From: CBDCIS01 sp965217565
GTDB lineage: Bacteria > Chloroflexota > Dehalococcoidia > Lucifugimonadales > CATOSD01
Length of the DNA stretch: 64,000 bases
Reading direction: 5' to 3'
Assembly: GCA_965217565.1 (NCBI GenBank)
Contig: CBDCIS010000002.1
Span: 248,001-312,000, forward strand
Part shown: positions 16,182 to 25,587 of the stretch, piece after piece
Numbering within the stretch: position 1 is the stretch's first letter
Layout: every line of letters starts with the position of its first letter
Program-made: the position numbers and the translations under genes
The notes under the pieces: model-generated
Seen by the model: only the letters and a program-made list of their open reading frames with translations
Told to the model about the DNA's origin: nothing
The model's database searches: none

Positions 16182-17705
16182 TTGAAGACGCTTCTTAGCG
16201 TATATGACAAGACGGGGCTGGTGGAGTTCGCGCGGACGCTCCAGAGCGCGGGCTATGAGCCGGTGAGCACCGGCGGCACGCACAAGACGCTCACGGACGC
16301 TGGCATTGACGTTCAGCAGGTCTCGGAGCTTACGGGGTCTCCGGAGATACTGGATGGCCGCGTGAAGACGTTGCACCCGACGCTGCACGGCGGCATCCTG
16401 GCGCGGCGGGACCTCGCGGAGCACGTCGATGAGCTTTCCGCGCACGGTATAGCCGCCATCGACGTCGTCGTGAACAACCTGTATCCCTTCGTTCAGACTA
16501 TCAGCGGCGGGGACGTGACACTGGAAGACGCCCTCGAAAACGTCGACATAGGCGGCCCTTCGATGATTCGCGCGGCGGCGAAGAACTTCCCGCACGTGGT
16601 CGTGGTGGTCGATCCGGCCGATTACGGCTGGGTGGGAGAGTGTCTCTCCAACCAGGGCGGTCTCAGCCTCGACCAGCGCAGGCAGCTTGCGCGCAAGGCG
16701 TTCCAGCACGTGGCCCTGTACGACACGGCCATATCGCGCTACCTGGCCGGCGACGACCACCTGTCGTTGAACGAGACGACGCTGGGCTACACGAAACTGT
16801 ATGACCTGCGCTACGGTGAGAATCCCCACCAGAAGGCCGCGTTATATGCCGACCCGCTGTCCACCGGGGGCATCGCCAGGGCTGGGCAGCTTCACGGACG
16901 CGAGTTGTCCTTCAACAATATCCTGGACGCGGAGGCGGCGTGGCGGGCCGTGTCCGACTTCTCCGAGCCCGCGGCCGTGGTCGTGAAGCACACCAACCCG
17001 TGCGGCCTGGCGGTCCACGCGGACCAGCCCACGGCGTACCGGCGGGCGTTCGAGGGCGATTCGGTGTCCGCGTATGGCGGCATAGTCGGCTTCAACCGGC
17101 CTGTCACGGCGGCCACAGCGGCGGCCATGAGAGGTGTGTTCTACGAGATAATCGTGGCGCCATCCTACGAACCGGACGCGCTGGAGACGCTCAGGAAGCG
17201 GCGCAATCTCAGGGTGCTCGAAGCGACGCAGGCAGAGGGCGCGCTGACGACGCTGGACGTGCGCCTCGTCTCCGGCGGCGCGCTGCTCCAGACTACCGAC
17301 GCCATAGATGAAGACGTCGCCTCCTGGAACGCGGTTACCGAGCGCAAGCCCACTGACGCGGAGCTTGAAGACCTGGCCTTCGCATGGAGGGCCGCCAAGC
17401 ACATCAAGTCCAACACAATCGTCCTGGCCAGGGACGGCGCGCTGGTGGGCATGGGCGCGGGCCAGCCCAACCGCGTGGTCAGCGTTCACCTATCGCTGCG
17501 AATCGCCGGGGAAAAGGCGAAGGGCAGTGTGCTCGCCTCCGATGCCTTCTTCCCCTTCGCCGACAACGTGGAGATGGCTGCCGGGGGCGGCATCACCGCC
17601 GTCGTCCAGCCCGGAGGCTCCATAAGGGACGAGGAGGTTATCGAGGCGGCGAACAAGGCCGGTATCGCCATGCTCTTCACCGGCGTGCGTCACTTCAGGC
17701 ACTGA
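16182..17705 (+). CDS. purH: Bifunctional AICAR transformylase / IMP cyclohydrolase
   Basis: 507 residues, close to the family norm. Performs the last two steps to IMP. The N-terminal cyclohydrolase domain includes LLSVYDKTGLVEFARTL, VSTGGTHKTL and DGRVKTLHPTLHGGIL; the C-terminal transformylase includes KHTNPCGLAV, SAYGGIVGFNRPV, KSNTIVLARDG and SDAFFPFADNVEMAA. The start is TTG 16182 with AGGAG seven bases upstream. It ends GVRHFRH, the normal C-terminus. A GT2 gene starts five bases after its stop. Confidence 0.95.
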   Translation: MKTLLSVYDKTGLVEFARTLQSAGYEPVSTGGTHKTLTDAGIDVQQVSELTGSPEILDGRVKTLHPTLHGGILARRDLAEHVDELSAHGIAAIDVVVNNLYPFVQTISGGDVTLEDALENVDIGGPSMIRAAAKNFPHVVVVVDPADYGWVGECLSNQGGLSLDQRRQLARKAFQHVALYDTAISRYLAGDDHLSLNETTLGYTKLYDLRYGENPHQKAALYADPLSTGGIARAGQLHGRELSFNNILDAEAAWRAVSDFSEPAAVVVKHTNPCGLAVHADQPTAYRRAFEGDSVSAYGGIVGFNRPVTAATAAAMRGVFYEIIVAPSYEPDALETLRKRRNLRVLEATQAEGALTTLDVRLVSGGALLQTTDAIDEDVASWNAVTERKPTDAELEDLAFAWRAAKHIKSNTIVLARDGALVGMGAGQPNRVVSVHLSLRIAGEKAKGSVLASDAFFPFADNVEMAAGGGITAVVQPGGSIRDEEVIEAANKAGIAMLFTGVRHFRH

Positions 17706-17710
17706 GAGAC

Positions 17711-18469
17711 ATGACCACCACACTCGACGTCGTCGTTCCAGTGCTAAACGAGGAGCGCGCGCTTCCCACAAGCATTGGCAAGCTGCACGACTTTTTGTCG
17801 TCCCAGATGGCGGACTATGACTGGCGCATAATCGTGGCCGACAACGGCTCGACCGACTCCACGCCCGAGGTGGTGGAGCGATTGGCGCGCCAGTATCCGC
17901 GGGTGGAGGGTCTGCGTCTCGAGCAGCGGGGGCGCGGTCGCGCGCTGCGCCACGCCTGGACACAGAGCGATGCCGACATCGTGAGCTACATGGACGTTGA
18001 CCTATCGACCAACCTCGCCGCGCTGCCCGTGTTGACCAACGCCATCCGGAGTGAAGGGTACGACATCGCCATCGCTTCTCGACTCAAGAGAGGGGCCGTG
18101 GTCATAGACCGTCCCCTCAAGCGCGAGGTGATTTCCCGGTGCTATAGCCTGCTGTTCAGAAGCATGTTCTTCACCAGCTTCATCGACGCGCAATGCGGCT
18201 TCAAGGCGGTGAGCCGGCGCGTGGCGCGTGAGGTCGTGCCGCTTGTGCGGGACCTGGGATGGTTCTTCGACTCCGAGCTCCTCATCCTCGCCGACAAGAG
18301 CGGCTATCGCATCAAAGAGACGCCGGTGAAGTGGACGGACGACCCGGATACCAGGGTTAGGATAGTCGGCACAGCCTGGGGCGATCTGAAAGGGCTGCTG
18401 AGGTTGCGATTCGGCGGCCTACGGAAAGCCACCAGGCTACTGTCCCAAGGCAGGTGGGTCAATGTGTAG
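17711..18469 (+). CDS. Glycosyltransferase family 2, dolichyl/undecaprenyl-phosphate sugar synthase-like
   Basis: 252 residues. TLDVVVPVLNEERALPTSI, IIVADNGSTDSTPEVVERL and YMDVDLSTNLAALP (D-x-D metal site) place it in the GT2 branch that loads sugars onto polyprenyl phosphate. IASRLKRGAVV and FIDAQCGFKAVSR are typical of that group. WFFDSELLILADKSGYRIKETPVKW closes the catalytic domain. No C-terminal membrane helices are present. Only five bases separate it from purH, so it is probably a passenger of the purine transcript. Confidence 0.85.
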   Translation: MTTTLDVVVPVLNEERALPTSIGKLHDFLSSQMADYDWRIIVADNGSTDSTPEVVERLARQYPRVEGLRLEQRGRGRALRHAWTQSDADIVSYMDVDLSTNLAALPVLTNAIRSEGYDIAIASRLKRGAVVIDRPLKREVISRCYSLLFRSMFFTSFIDAQCGFKAVSRRVAREVVPLVRDLGWFFDSELLILADKSGYRIKETPVKWTDDPDTRVRIVGTAWGDLKGLLRLRFGGLRKATRLLSQGRWVNV

Positions 18470-18491
18470 GGGCAATCCCTTCTGGTTGCCT

Positions 18492-18557
18492 GCGTCACTC
18501 ATCATACCCAGGGCGCCCACGAGGGACGCCCCTACGAATTGGGCACCTACTAGATTG
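18492..18557. repeat. Dispersed repeat family 3, copy 2, in a GTAGGGGC inverted repeat
   Basis: Homologous to 11950-12015. This copy overlaps an inverted repeat, GTAGGGGC at 18468 and GCCCCTAC near 18528, that could fold after the GT2 stop. The rest of the 220-base gap up to 18691 shows no gene. Confidence 0.5.
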
Positions 18558-18690
18558 AAACGGATTGGGCCAATTCTGAACACTTGCGATTTTCCGACGC
18601 CCAAGAGTATATTAGACGTTGCCTGAATGACCAATGGCGCGCTATTTGCGGCGCCAATCCTGTTATGCATCGCGCCTGTGGTGAACGAAA

Positions 18691-19233
18691 ATGAGAGATG
18701 TTTTGCTGGTAGTGGACATGTTGGTCGGCTTTCTGGAGCCCGGCCATAACCTCTATTGCGGCGACGATGCCCGCAAGATAGTCCCGCGTGTGCGACGGCT
18801 CATAGAAGAGGAGCAGGCCAGAGGCTCCCGGGTGTTCTTCGTATGCGACAGCCACGATCCCGACGATCTCGAGTTCCAGATGTTTCCTGTGCACTGCGTC
18901 AAAGGAACCGGTGAGGCCGAGGTCATTCAGGAGCTTTCAGGGTACGAAGGCGTCACAGTTCTCAAGCGGCGATACAGCGCCTTCTTCGAGACCGACCTCG
19001 AGCGGCGGCTTGCGGAGTTGGCCCCGGACAAGGTCATCATATGCGGTGTGTGCACCGACATCTGCGTGATGCACACCGCAGCCGATGCCCGCAATCGGGA
19101 CTATGCCGTCGAGGTCCCGACGGACTGTGTAGCCAGCTTCGATCCCAAGGCCCACAGCTATGCGCTGGAGCACATGGAGAAAATACTGGGCGTCGAGCTG
19201 GTGCAGTCGAGCGCGTCAAGCCCCAACGAATAG
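18691..19233 (+). CDS. Isochorismatase-family cysteine hydrolase, probable nicotinamidase
   Basis: 180 residues. Catalytic aspartate D9 in LLVVDMLVGF, a lysine in VTVLKRRYSAFFET, and nucleophile C125 in GVCTDICVMHTA form the triad of the family. DSHDPDDLEF has the D-x-H metal-site residues and FPVHCVKGT the usual loop of nicotinamidases. It lies 24 bases before a nicotinate phosphoribosyltransferase, so it most likely deamidates nicotinamide to nicotinate for NAD salvage. The pairing supports the call more than the fold does, as other amides are hydrolysed by relatives. Confidence 0.85.
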   Translation: MRDVLLVVDMLVGFLEPGHNLYCGDDARKIVPRVRRLIEEEQARGSRVFFVCDSHDPDDLEFQMFPVHCVKGTGEAEVIQELSGYEGVTVLKRRYSAFFETDLERRLAELAPDKVIICGVCTDICVMHTAADARNRDYAVEVPTDCVASFDPKAHSYALEHMEKILGVELVQSSASSPNE

Positions 19234-19257
19234 AACTCCTTTACGGAGCGAGCGCAA

Positions 19258-20256
19258 ATGGTAAGTCCAGAATTCGATATACGACCTCCAATTCTCGTAG
19301 GCGACACCGCGGACGTCTATCTACAGCGTGCGCTCACCATACTGCGCGGTGAAGGCGTCAACCCCTCCGTAATTATGGAGTTCTCACCGAGAAGTAAGGG
19401 AGTACTCTGTGGAATCAAGGAGGTGCGGTCTCTGCTCGCCAAGGTGTTGCCCAAGACGGGCAGCGAGGTGTGGGCGTTGGACGAAGGCGACAGCATCGCC
19501 GCGAAAGAGGTGGCGCTGCGAATCAAGGCTCCCTACAGCACCTTCGGCCTCTACGAAACGGCCGTATGCGGCATCCTGTCCTCCTGCAGTGGCTGGGCCG
19601 CAGCCGCACGCGAGTGCGTCGAGGCCGCAAAGGGTACTCCGGTCATCTCCACCGGCGCCCGGCACGTCCATCCCAACGTGGCTGCCAACATCGACTACTC
19701 CGCCGTCGTGGGAGGCTGTGTCTCCTGCTCGACCACGCTGGGGAGCAGGCTTGCGGGCATTACGCCTTCCGGCAACATGCCGCACGTATTGCCTCTGCTG
19801 ATGGGCGACACGGAAGCGGCCATTCGAGCCTTTGACCGGCATATGCCGCAGGAGATTCCCAGGGTAGCCCTGGTTGACACCTTTCAGGACGAGGCAAGCG
19901 AGGCGCTCAAAGTCGCCAGCGCTCTCAGGGACAAACTGAGAGGCATACGCCTCGACACTCCCATGGAAAGAGGTGGCGTTACCTCCGAGCTTGTCGCCGA
20001 GGTGAGAGAGCGGCTCGACCAGGCAAGCTTCAGGCACGTTGAGATATTCGTCAGCGGAGGCTTCACGGCCGAGAAGATCAGGGAGTTCATAGACGCGGGC
20101 GCGCCGGTTAGCGGCTTCGCGGTCGGCAGCTATATATCCGATGCGCCGCCCAACGACTTCACCGCCGACATTCACGAGATCGACGGCAGACCCATAGCCA
20201 AGAGGGGCCGCATTCCGGGCATTACCGCCAATCCTCGCCTCGACCGCGTAATGTAG
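19258..20256 (+). CDS. pncB: Nicotinate phosphoribosyltransferase
   Basis: 332 residues, the short form common in archaea and some bacteria. Joins nicotinate to PRPP. The type II phosphoribosyltransferase barrel is seen in STGARHVHPNVAANIDYSAV (phosphate and substrate loop), LVDTFQDEASEAL, GIRLDTPMERGGV and IFVSGGFTAEKIREF with GFAVGSYISDAP near the end. VISTGARHVHP and DTF are typical of NaPRTase rather than quinolinate PRTase. It forms a two-gene salvage unit with the upstream nicotinamidase-like gene. Confidence 0.85.
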   Translation: MVSPEFDIRPPILVGDTADVYLQRALTILRGEGVNPSVIMEFSPRSKGVLCGIKEVRSLLAKVLPKTGSEVWALDEGDSIAAKEVALRIKAPYSTFGLYETAVCGILSSCSGWAAAARECVEAAKGTPVISTGARHVHPNVAANIDYSAVVGGCVSCSTTLGSRLAGITPSGNMPHVLPLLMGDTEAAIRAFDRHMPQEIPRVALVDTFQDEASEALKVASALRDKLRGIRLDTPMERGGVTSELVAEVRERLDQASFRHVEIFVSGGFTAEKIREFIDAGAPVSGFAVGSYISDAPPNDFTADIHEIDGRPIAKRGRIPGITANPRLDRVM

Positions 20257-20292
20257 CCCTCTATGCGCAGGGTTACGCGCTACTGTGGACGC

Positions 20293-21756
20293 TTAGCGGG
20301 CTGAGATCCGCACCTCTAGACGTGTGCTCTCGTCGTTCCCCGGTCGCGCCCACTCCGCGATTCGCCAGCCCGCCACCCACGCGATGCCCCTTGGCGTGAC
20401 CAATAGGGGCACACGCCCACGCCAGGAGCGTGGTATCTTGGAATCGACCATGAAGTCTTGCAGCTTCTTGATATGCGACATGCCAAGCGGTTGAAAGCGG
20501 TCGCCAGGCCTTCGAGGACGCATCCAAACCTGGCTGCCCACGCGCTCACGGTCGAACACCCCGGTGTAGCATTGGCCGCTCATCCGCCGACTGGGTTCGG
20601 CCGCTTTTTTGCGTGGCGCTTGCGCTTGCGCGTACTTCGCGTTCACGCGCCAACCCTCGAGCAACGTCTCCCCGGGAATCTCCAGCTTGCGCTCGCCATC
20701 CAAGAGGGGCAGCGGGCACGGGTCTGCGCCAGAGCGAGCCAGCACCCCCTCGGAATAGCCAACCGTGAAGCCGATTCCGCCAGGCAGGTCCAGCGACTTC
20801 CCGGCCTGGCCCATCATCAGCCGCGCCATGTCGTCGATGTGGTTTTGCTCCACGTCATCCAGGTCACCCTTCGCGTGCTGCGCCGCGCGGCGCAGCACGT
20901 GTCCTTGAATGGCAGGCTCCAATTGGGAGAACGCGCCTCTATCGAGCGTCACGCGCCCCTGGCTCTCGCTCAGCGCCTCTTCGCAAGACCTATCCACATG
21001 GCCCTGGATGTAGGCCATGTCCAGCGCGGCGGAGCGGGAGAGGCGCACGAGAGCATCCTTGACTGCGGGGTTGTAACTCTCCAGTTGTGGGATCAGCTCC
21101 AGTCTCACGCGGTTCCGGCCGATCTTCATCGAGAGATTGGATTCATCCTCACGCGGCTCCAATCCAAGGGCAAGACAGTACTCCGCGGTCTCCCGGCGAG
21201 AAACGCCGAGCAGCGGGCGAGCCAGCGTCACCTGCCCGTTGGCGTTGTCGCGCCGCGTCAACGCCTCCATTCCGCGCAGCCCGCTGAGACCACTTCCCCT
21301 GATGATGTGCATCAGGACCGTCTCCGCCTGGTCATCCGACGTATGGCCCAACGCTACGGCGTCCGCGCGCTGCTCGGCGGCAACCCCGGCGAGAAAAGCG
21401 TACCGCACCTCGCGCGCCGCCTCCTCTGGAGACAGCCCCTGCCGCAGCCGAAAGCCCTTCACGTCGGCCTGTTCCGACGTGAACCCGATGTTCAGGCGTC
21501 GAAATTCACGTGCCACAAAACAGGCGTCGGCGTCCGATGCCGCGCCGCGCAGGCTGTGATTCAGGTGCGCTCCATGAAGCCGTAGGCCCAGCTTGTCCTT
21601 GATGTGGCGGAGCGCGTAGAGCAGGGCCATCGAATCCGGCCCCCCTGAAACGGCGACAACCAGCAGCTTGCCGCCTGTAAGCCTGTTCTTCTCCAACGAC
21701 TTTTCAAGGAGGCGATGAAGCCGCGCGACCGTCCTATTCTTCCTAGCGTATTCCAT
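20293..21756 (-). CDS. tilS: tRNA(Ile)-lysidine synthase
   Basis: 487 residues. Adds lysine to C34 of tRNA-Ile(CAU), making it read AUA. The PP-loop SGGPDSMALLYALRH is at residues 37-51; ALGHTSDDQAETVLMHIIRGSGLSGL is the following nucleotide-binding motif that distinguishes TilS. The C-terminal domain ends with RRPGDRFQPLGM and KKLQDFMVDSKIPRSWR, typical of TilS. It starts six bases after the stop of the histidine phosphatase gene and has GAGGAG just before its ATG, so the two are co-expressed. It is expected to be essential. Confidence 0.95.
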   Translation of the reverse strand: MEYARKNRTVARLHRLLEKSLEKNRLTGGKLLVVAVSGGPDSMALLYALRHIKDKLGLRLHGAHLNHSLRGAASDADACFVAREFRRLNIGFTSEQADVKGFRLRQGLSPEEAAREVRYAFLAGVAAEQRADAVALGHTSDDQAETVLMHIIRGSGLSGLRGMEALTRRDNANGQVTLARPLLGVSRRETAEYCLALGLEPREDESNLSMKIGRNRVRLELIPQLESYNPAVKDALVRLSRSAALDMAYIQGHVDRSCEEALSESQGRVTLDRGAFSQLEPAIQGHVLRRAAQHAKGDLDDVEQNHIDDMARLMMGQAGKSLDLPGGIGFTVGYSEGVLARSGADPCPLPLLDGERKLEIPGETLLEGWRVNAKYAQAQAPRKKAAEPSRRMSGQCYTGVFDRERVGSQVWMRPRRPGDRFQPLGMSHIKKLQDFMVDSKIPRSWRGRVPLLVTPRGIAWVAGWRIAEWARPGNDESTRLEVRISAR

Positions 21757-21762
21757 CGCTCC

Positions 21763-22407
21763 TCAACTACCGGCGGCAGTTTCACGCAGATGCCAGGTCT
21801 CGTTGAGCGAGGTTAGCGTCAGACGTTCGCCGCTGAACTCCAGCCGGGTGATGGAGCCCGGCTCCAAGCGCAGCCGGCGCGAGTTTCGCAGCGGCATCTC
21901 CAACGCCTTGCTCACCAGGGTTTGGATGACGAAATTGTGTGTGACGACCACAACCGTCTCGCCGGGGTGACGCTCCACGAGTTCGACTACGGCGGCCCAC
22001 GCGCGCTCCTGCGCCTCTAGCAGCGATTCGCCTTTGGGCATTGCGGCAGTGCCCGAGTCACTGGCCCAGCGCTCCATAAACTCCGGAAAGCGCTCCCGGA
22101 CCTGCTGAATCGTCAGCCCATCCAGTTCGCCCACGTCGGCCTCGCGTAGCTCACTGACCGTCGTGATGGGCGTTTCATGCGCGTCAGACGAGGGTTGAGC
22201 GGTTTGTAGAGCGCGAGCCAGCGGGCTCGTGTACAGCTTGAAGGGCAGGTCGTGCGTCAGTGCCCTGGATATGGCCCGGGCCTGCGCCCTGCCGGTCGCG
22301 TTGAGCGGCTCGTCATTGATTCCCTGTATGCGGCCATCCCTATTGAGTCGCGTCTCGCCGTGTCTGACCAGTACCAACTTCAAACTCAGCCCAATCCTGA
22401 ACGTCAT
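21763..22407 (-). CDS. Histidine phosphatase (phosphoglycerate mutase-like)
   Basis: 214 residues from ATG 22407; a TTG at 22383 would give a more typical N-terminus, SLKLVLVRHGETRLN. The RHGE motif carries the catalytic histidine; TSPLARALQTAQPS has the second conserved arginine; VVVVTHNFVIQTLV supplies the second histidine. VSELREADVGELDGL matches GpmB/CobC-like members that act on small phosphorylated metabolites. It overlaps the end of the upstream CNNM gene by about 68 bases (44 with the TTG start), tight coupling. Substrate not predictable. Confidence 0.8.
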   Translation of the reverse strand: MTFRIGLSLKLVLVRHGETRLNRDGRIQGINDEPLNATGRAQARAISRALTHDLPFKLYTSPLARALQTAQPSSDAHETPITTVSELREADVGELDGLTIQQVRERFPEFMERWASDSGTAAMPKGESLLEAQERAWAAVVELVERHPGETVVVVTHNFVIQTLVSKALEMPLRNSRRLRLEPGSITRLEFSGERLTLTSLNETWHLRETAAGS

Positions 22408-23662
22408 AAAGTCTCGTAACCTTGATAGTTTCTATCTTGAGGTCTTTCATCTGCACCACCTCCAGCGTCAGGTTCTTGTAGTCGAACTGCTCGCCCTCGG
22501 TGGGGATGTGCCCGAGGAGGTCCAGCACGAATCCGGCGATGGTGTCGAAGTCGCCCTCGGGAAGGTTGATCTCCATCTCCTCGTTCGCTTCGCCGATGCT
22601 CATTCCCCCCTCTACCTGGAAGACGTTCTCGCCGATCTCCTCGAACTCCTCCTCCGGGGCTACGCCCTCCTCTCCCACCGGCCCAACGACCTCTTCGGAA
22701 AGGCGTTTTAGGGTAACCAGTCCGGCCAAACCGCCGTACTCGTCCACGACCATGGCCATCTGGTTGCCCGACTGCCTGAGCTCTTCGAAGAGTTCCGCGA
22801 CACGCTTGGTTTCGGGCACGAAGTAGGAATCGCGAATCACGTCAGTGACGGAGTCGGTGTAGCCCAGGTCACTGGTCGCCATGGCTTTGAGGATGTCCTT
22901 GGCGGACACTATTCCAATGACGTTGTCGCCATGACCTCGATAGACAGGAAAACGGGTGTGGGCGTTCTGAACGTATATGTTCAGGAACTCCCGCAGAGTG
23001 GCCCCGTGCGCTATGGAGGCCATCTCGTTTCGAGGAGTCATCACTTCCCGCACCTGCATATCGCCAAACTCGAAGACGTTCTCCAGCATGTCCGCTTCGG
23101 AAGAATCGAACGTGCCCTCGGCCTCTCCGATGTCAATCAGCGACCGCAACTCACTCTCTGTGATCGACTCCCGCGAGGGAACGTTGACCCCGAAGATGTT
23201 GCGCGCCCGGTGTGGTATCCACTGAAGGACGAACACCAGCGGCCACAGCAGCAACTCGATTCCCTTTAGAGGCCGCGCGTACAGGAAGGCCATGCGCTCC
23301 GGATAGTGCACCGCGAAGGTCTTGGGAACAATCTCGCCGAACACCAGCAGAATCAGCGTGCCCGCTACCGTGGCCGCGACTACCCCTCTGCTCTCCCCGA
23401 GCAAATCTACGGCCAGCACGGTCACCACCGCCGTGAAGGCCACGTTGACCAGGTTGTTTCCCAGCAGAATCGTCGCCAGCAGCCTCTCCGGTTGCTCGAT
23501 CATGCTCGCTACTCTGCGCGCGCCCGGACTGTTCGTGTTCACCAGATGGGCGACCCTGACCTTCTCTAAGGAGAGAAACGCCGCCTCAGAACTCGAAAAG
23601 AACGCCGAGAACAGTACGAACACTATCATTAGAATGAGACTGAACGCCCCTGCGTCGGGCAT
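22340..23662 (-). CDS. CNNM/CorC (HlyC) family transporter or metal-efflux regulator
   Basis: 440 residues. N-terminal DUF21 membrane domain with about four helices: LILMIVFVLFSAFFSSSEAA, then ATILLGNNLVNVAFTAV, AATVAGTLILLVFGEIVPKT and FLYARPLKGIELLLWPLVF. The acidic bundle FGEIVPKT is family-defining. Two CBS domains follow (EVMTPRNEMASI and VKDILKAMA-type strings), then a CorC_HlyC domain containing GDFDTIAGFVLDLLGHIP. These are implicated in magnesium and divalent metal handling. ATG 23662 with GGGAGG seven bases upstream; a longer frame to 23779 lacks such a site. Confidence 0.85.
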   Translation of the reverse strand: MPDAGAFSLILMIVFVLFSAFFSSSEAAFLSLEKVRVAHLVNTNSPGARRVASMIEQPERLLATILLGNNLVNVAFTAVVTVLAVDLLGESRGVVAATVAGTLILLVFGEIVPKTFAVHYPERMAFLYARPLKGIELLLWPLVFVLQWIPHRARNIFGVNVPSRESITESELRSLIDIGEAEGTFDSSEADMLENVFEFGDMQVREVMTPRNEMASIAHGATLREFLNIYVQNAHTRFPVYRGHGDNVIGIVSAKDILKAMATSDLGYTDSVTDVIRDSYFVPETKRVAELFEELRQSGNQMAMVVDEYGGLAGLVTLKRLSEEVVGPVGEEGVAPEEEFEEIGENVFQVEGGMSIGEANEEMEINLPEGDFDTIAGFVLDLLGHIPTEGEQFDYKNLTLEVVQMKDLKIETIKVTRLYDVQDWAEFEVGTGQTRRDATQ

Positions 23663-23832
23663 CACTGTACCTCCCGCGCCTGGCCCGAAAGAGTCAGGCG
23701 CACACCTGGCGGCATATGGTGAGATGGGATCAGGGCGCTTCTTGTGGAGTGGGAAAAGGGGAAGGCGGTCTCGTCCCATACGGGCGAGAGCGTTAAGCTG
23801 CGTAAGTGGTGCGGGGCCTCAGATATGGACAT

Positions 23833-24336
23833 CTAGCGACGCTCCGCGTTGGCAGGCGAGTCGCTGGGATTCATATGCAGTTCGTCCCAGAGAAGCGCTA
23901 TGGCCCTTCTAGTTACGGAACTCCCGAATCCTCGACGCTGAAGGTGGCTCCAGAGCCTGCGTCGGAAAGTGGCGTGGTCTGAGTCGTCCAGCTTGTGGGC
24001 GAGCCTCAGCCCGGCGCGATAGGCGCTGTCCTGGTCATCAACATCGCGGATGGCGCTCTCGGCGATGTCCCTGTCGATCCCCTTCGAGAGCAGTTCCCGC
24101 TTGATGACAGCCGCGCTGCGAGGCTTGAAGGATACGCGGCTGTTCGTCCAAAGCCGGGAGAAATCGCCGTCGTCGATAAGGCCCCGCTCCCGCAAATACG
24201 CCAGAACCTCGCCTACGACGTCCTGGGGAAAGCGGCGCGAAAGACGCGCCCGGACCTCTGCCTCGCTTCGTGGTCTGTACGAAAGAAAGCGCTGGGCAGC
24301 GGCGCAGGCGCGTTGGAAGGATTCGCTGTCGTTCAT
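23833..24336 (-). CDS. recX: RecX regulatory protein
   Basis: 167 residues, all-helical, with three repeated RecX helical units: ACAAAQRFLSYRPRSEAEV, FSRLWTNSRVSFKPRSAAVI and HATFRRRLWSHLQRRGFGSS. VRARLSRRFPQDVVGEVLAYLRERGLIDDGDF is the diagnostic block. RecX modulates RecA filament stability. It lies directly downstream of recA on the same strand with about a 100-base gap that contains a GC-rich palindrome (CCTTCCCC and GGGGAAGG). Likely transcribed with recA. Confidence 0.9.
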   Translation of the reverse strand: MNDSESFQRACAAAQRFLSYRPRSEAEVRARLSRRFPQDVVGEVLAYLRERGLIDDGDFSRLWTNSRVSFKPRSAAVIKRELLSKGIDRDIAESAIRDVDDQDSAYRAGLRLAHKLDDSDHATFRRRLWSHLQRRGFGSSVTRRAIALLWDELHMNPSDSPANAERR

Positions 24337-24434
24337 GGTCTTGCGACTCAGAGTCGCTTGGGCCTAATGGTCTCCTTACGCATGTCCCTTCCCCACGCGG
24401 GGGAAGGTTGGGATGAGGGCCGAGCGGCTTCCGC

Positions 24435-25520
24435 TCAGTTATCCCCTACCGCGGCCGCCACAGCAAGGGGCTCTCCAGCCGCGCCATTCTCTTCACTCGC
24501 CTCGACTTCGGCGCTCTCTACCGTCGAAAGCTCAGGCGCGAGCTTGGCCTTGGTCAAGCTCTGTATGCGCTCCGTGAGGTCCGTGTGCTCCCTCATAAAC
24601 GCCTTGGCGTTCTCTCGCCCCTGGCCCAGGCGGGTATCGCCAAAGGAGTAGAAAGAGCCGCTCTTCTTCACCACCTCCATGTCGGTGGCGAGGTCGATCA
24701 AGTCGCCCTCCCGACTGATGCCTTCGTTGAACATAATGTCGAACTCGGCGACGCGAAACGGAGGCGCGACCTTGTTCTTGACTATCCGCGCTCTCACCCG
24801 GTTCCCGACTATGGTGCCGTTCTGCTTGATCGACTCTATCCTGCGCATATCTATTCGCACGGAGCTATAGAACTTCAACGCCCGACCGCCGGGCGTTACC
24901 TCCGGATTGCCGAAGAACACGCCCACCTTCTCTCGCAACTGGTTGATGAAGATGACGGAGGTGTTGGAGCGGCTGATGGCAGAGGTCAACTTTCGCAGTC
25001 CCTGCGACATGAGGCGAGCCTGTAGCCCAACGTGGGTGTCTCCCATGTCGCCCTCGAGTTCGGCCTTGGGAACCATTGCCGCTACGCTGTCCACAACCAC
25101 CACATCGACGGCCCCGCTGCGCACCAGGTACTCGCATATCTCGAGCCCCTGCTCCGCGGTGTCCGGCTGCGATACCAGGAGCTCGTTCGTGTCGATGCCG
25201 CACCTAGCGGCGTAGCTTGGGTCTAGGGCGTGCTCCGCGTCGATGTAGGCGGCGGTTCCGCCCTCGCGCTGAGCCGAGGCCATGACGTGATAGCCCAGCG
25301 TTGACTTGCCGGAGGACTCCGCCCCGAACACCTCCACGACGCGCCCCTTGGGAATGCCGCCTATGCCCAGCGCGATGTCCAGGGAGATAGAGCCGGTGGA
25401 GATGGCTTCGACGGGGCCGGTAAGGTTCGCCTCCCCCAACTTCATCACCGTGCCACGGCCAAAGTGACGGTCTATCTGCCCAATGGCAAGCTCCAGGGCC
25501 TTGCTCTTTTCTGATGCCAT
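24435..25520 (-). CDS. recA: Recombinase RecA
   Basis: 361 residues. Walker A is GAESSGKST (residues 66-74), differing from the common GPESSGKTT at two positions. VVVVDSVAAMVPKAELEG is Walker B with its following loop L1; STVIFINQL-type NTSVIFINQLREKVGVFFGNP and GGRALKFYSSVR form L2 and the ATP cap. The C-terminal tail is rich in E and A as in other RecA proteins. It drives homologous recombination and LexA cleavage. No convincing LexA box was seen in the 300-base upstream gap. Confidence 0.97.
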   Translation of the reverse strand: MASEKSKALELAIGQIDRHFGRGTVMKLGEANLTGPVEAISTGSISLDIALGIGGIPKGRVVEVFGAESSGKSTLGYHVMASAQREGGTAAYIDAEHALDPSYAARCGIDTNELLVSQPDTAEQGLEICEYLVRSGAVDVVVVDSVAAMVPKAELEGDMGDTHVGLQARLMSQGLRKLTSAISRSNTSVIFINQLREKVGVFFGNPEVTPGGRALKFYSSVRIDMRRIESIKQNGTIVGNRVRARIVKNKVAPPFRVAEFDIMFNEGISREGDLIDLATDMEVVKKSGSFYSFGDTRLGQGRENAKAFMREHTDLTERIQSLTKAKLAPELSTVESAEVEASEENGAAGEPLAVAAAVGDN

Positions 25521-25558
25521 GTTTTGCTTACTCCAATGTGCGAACGGCTGTCCGAACG

Positions 25559-25587
25559 CATAACTCCTTCAGAATCCAAGTTGTCAA
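25559..25587 (-). promoter_or_regulatory. Possible recA promoter
   Basis: Read on the minus strand, TTGACA (25587-25582) is followed after 17 bases by GTTATG (25564-25559). A GCGAACGG/CCGAACGC near-repeat lies between it and the start codon. The -10 is poor, so the call is weak. Confidence 0.35.

Noticed and set aside
20458..21585. 375-codon plus-strand frame opposite tilS
   Set aside because: Opposite strand of a gene with clear PP-loop motifs.
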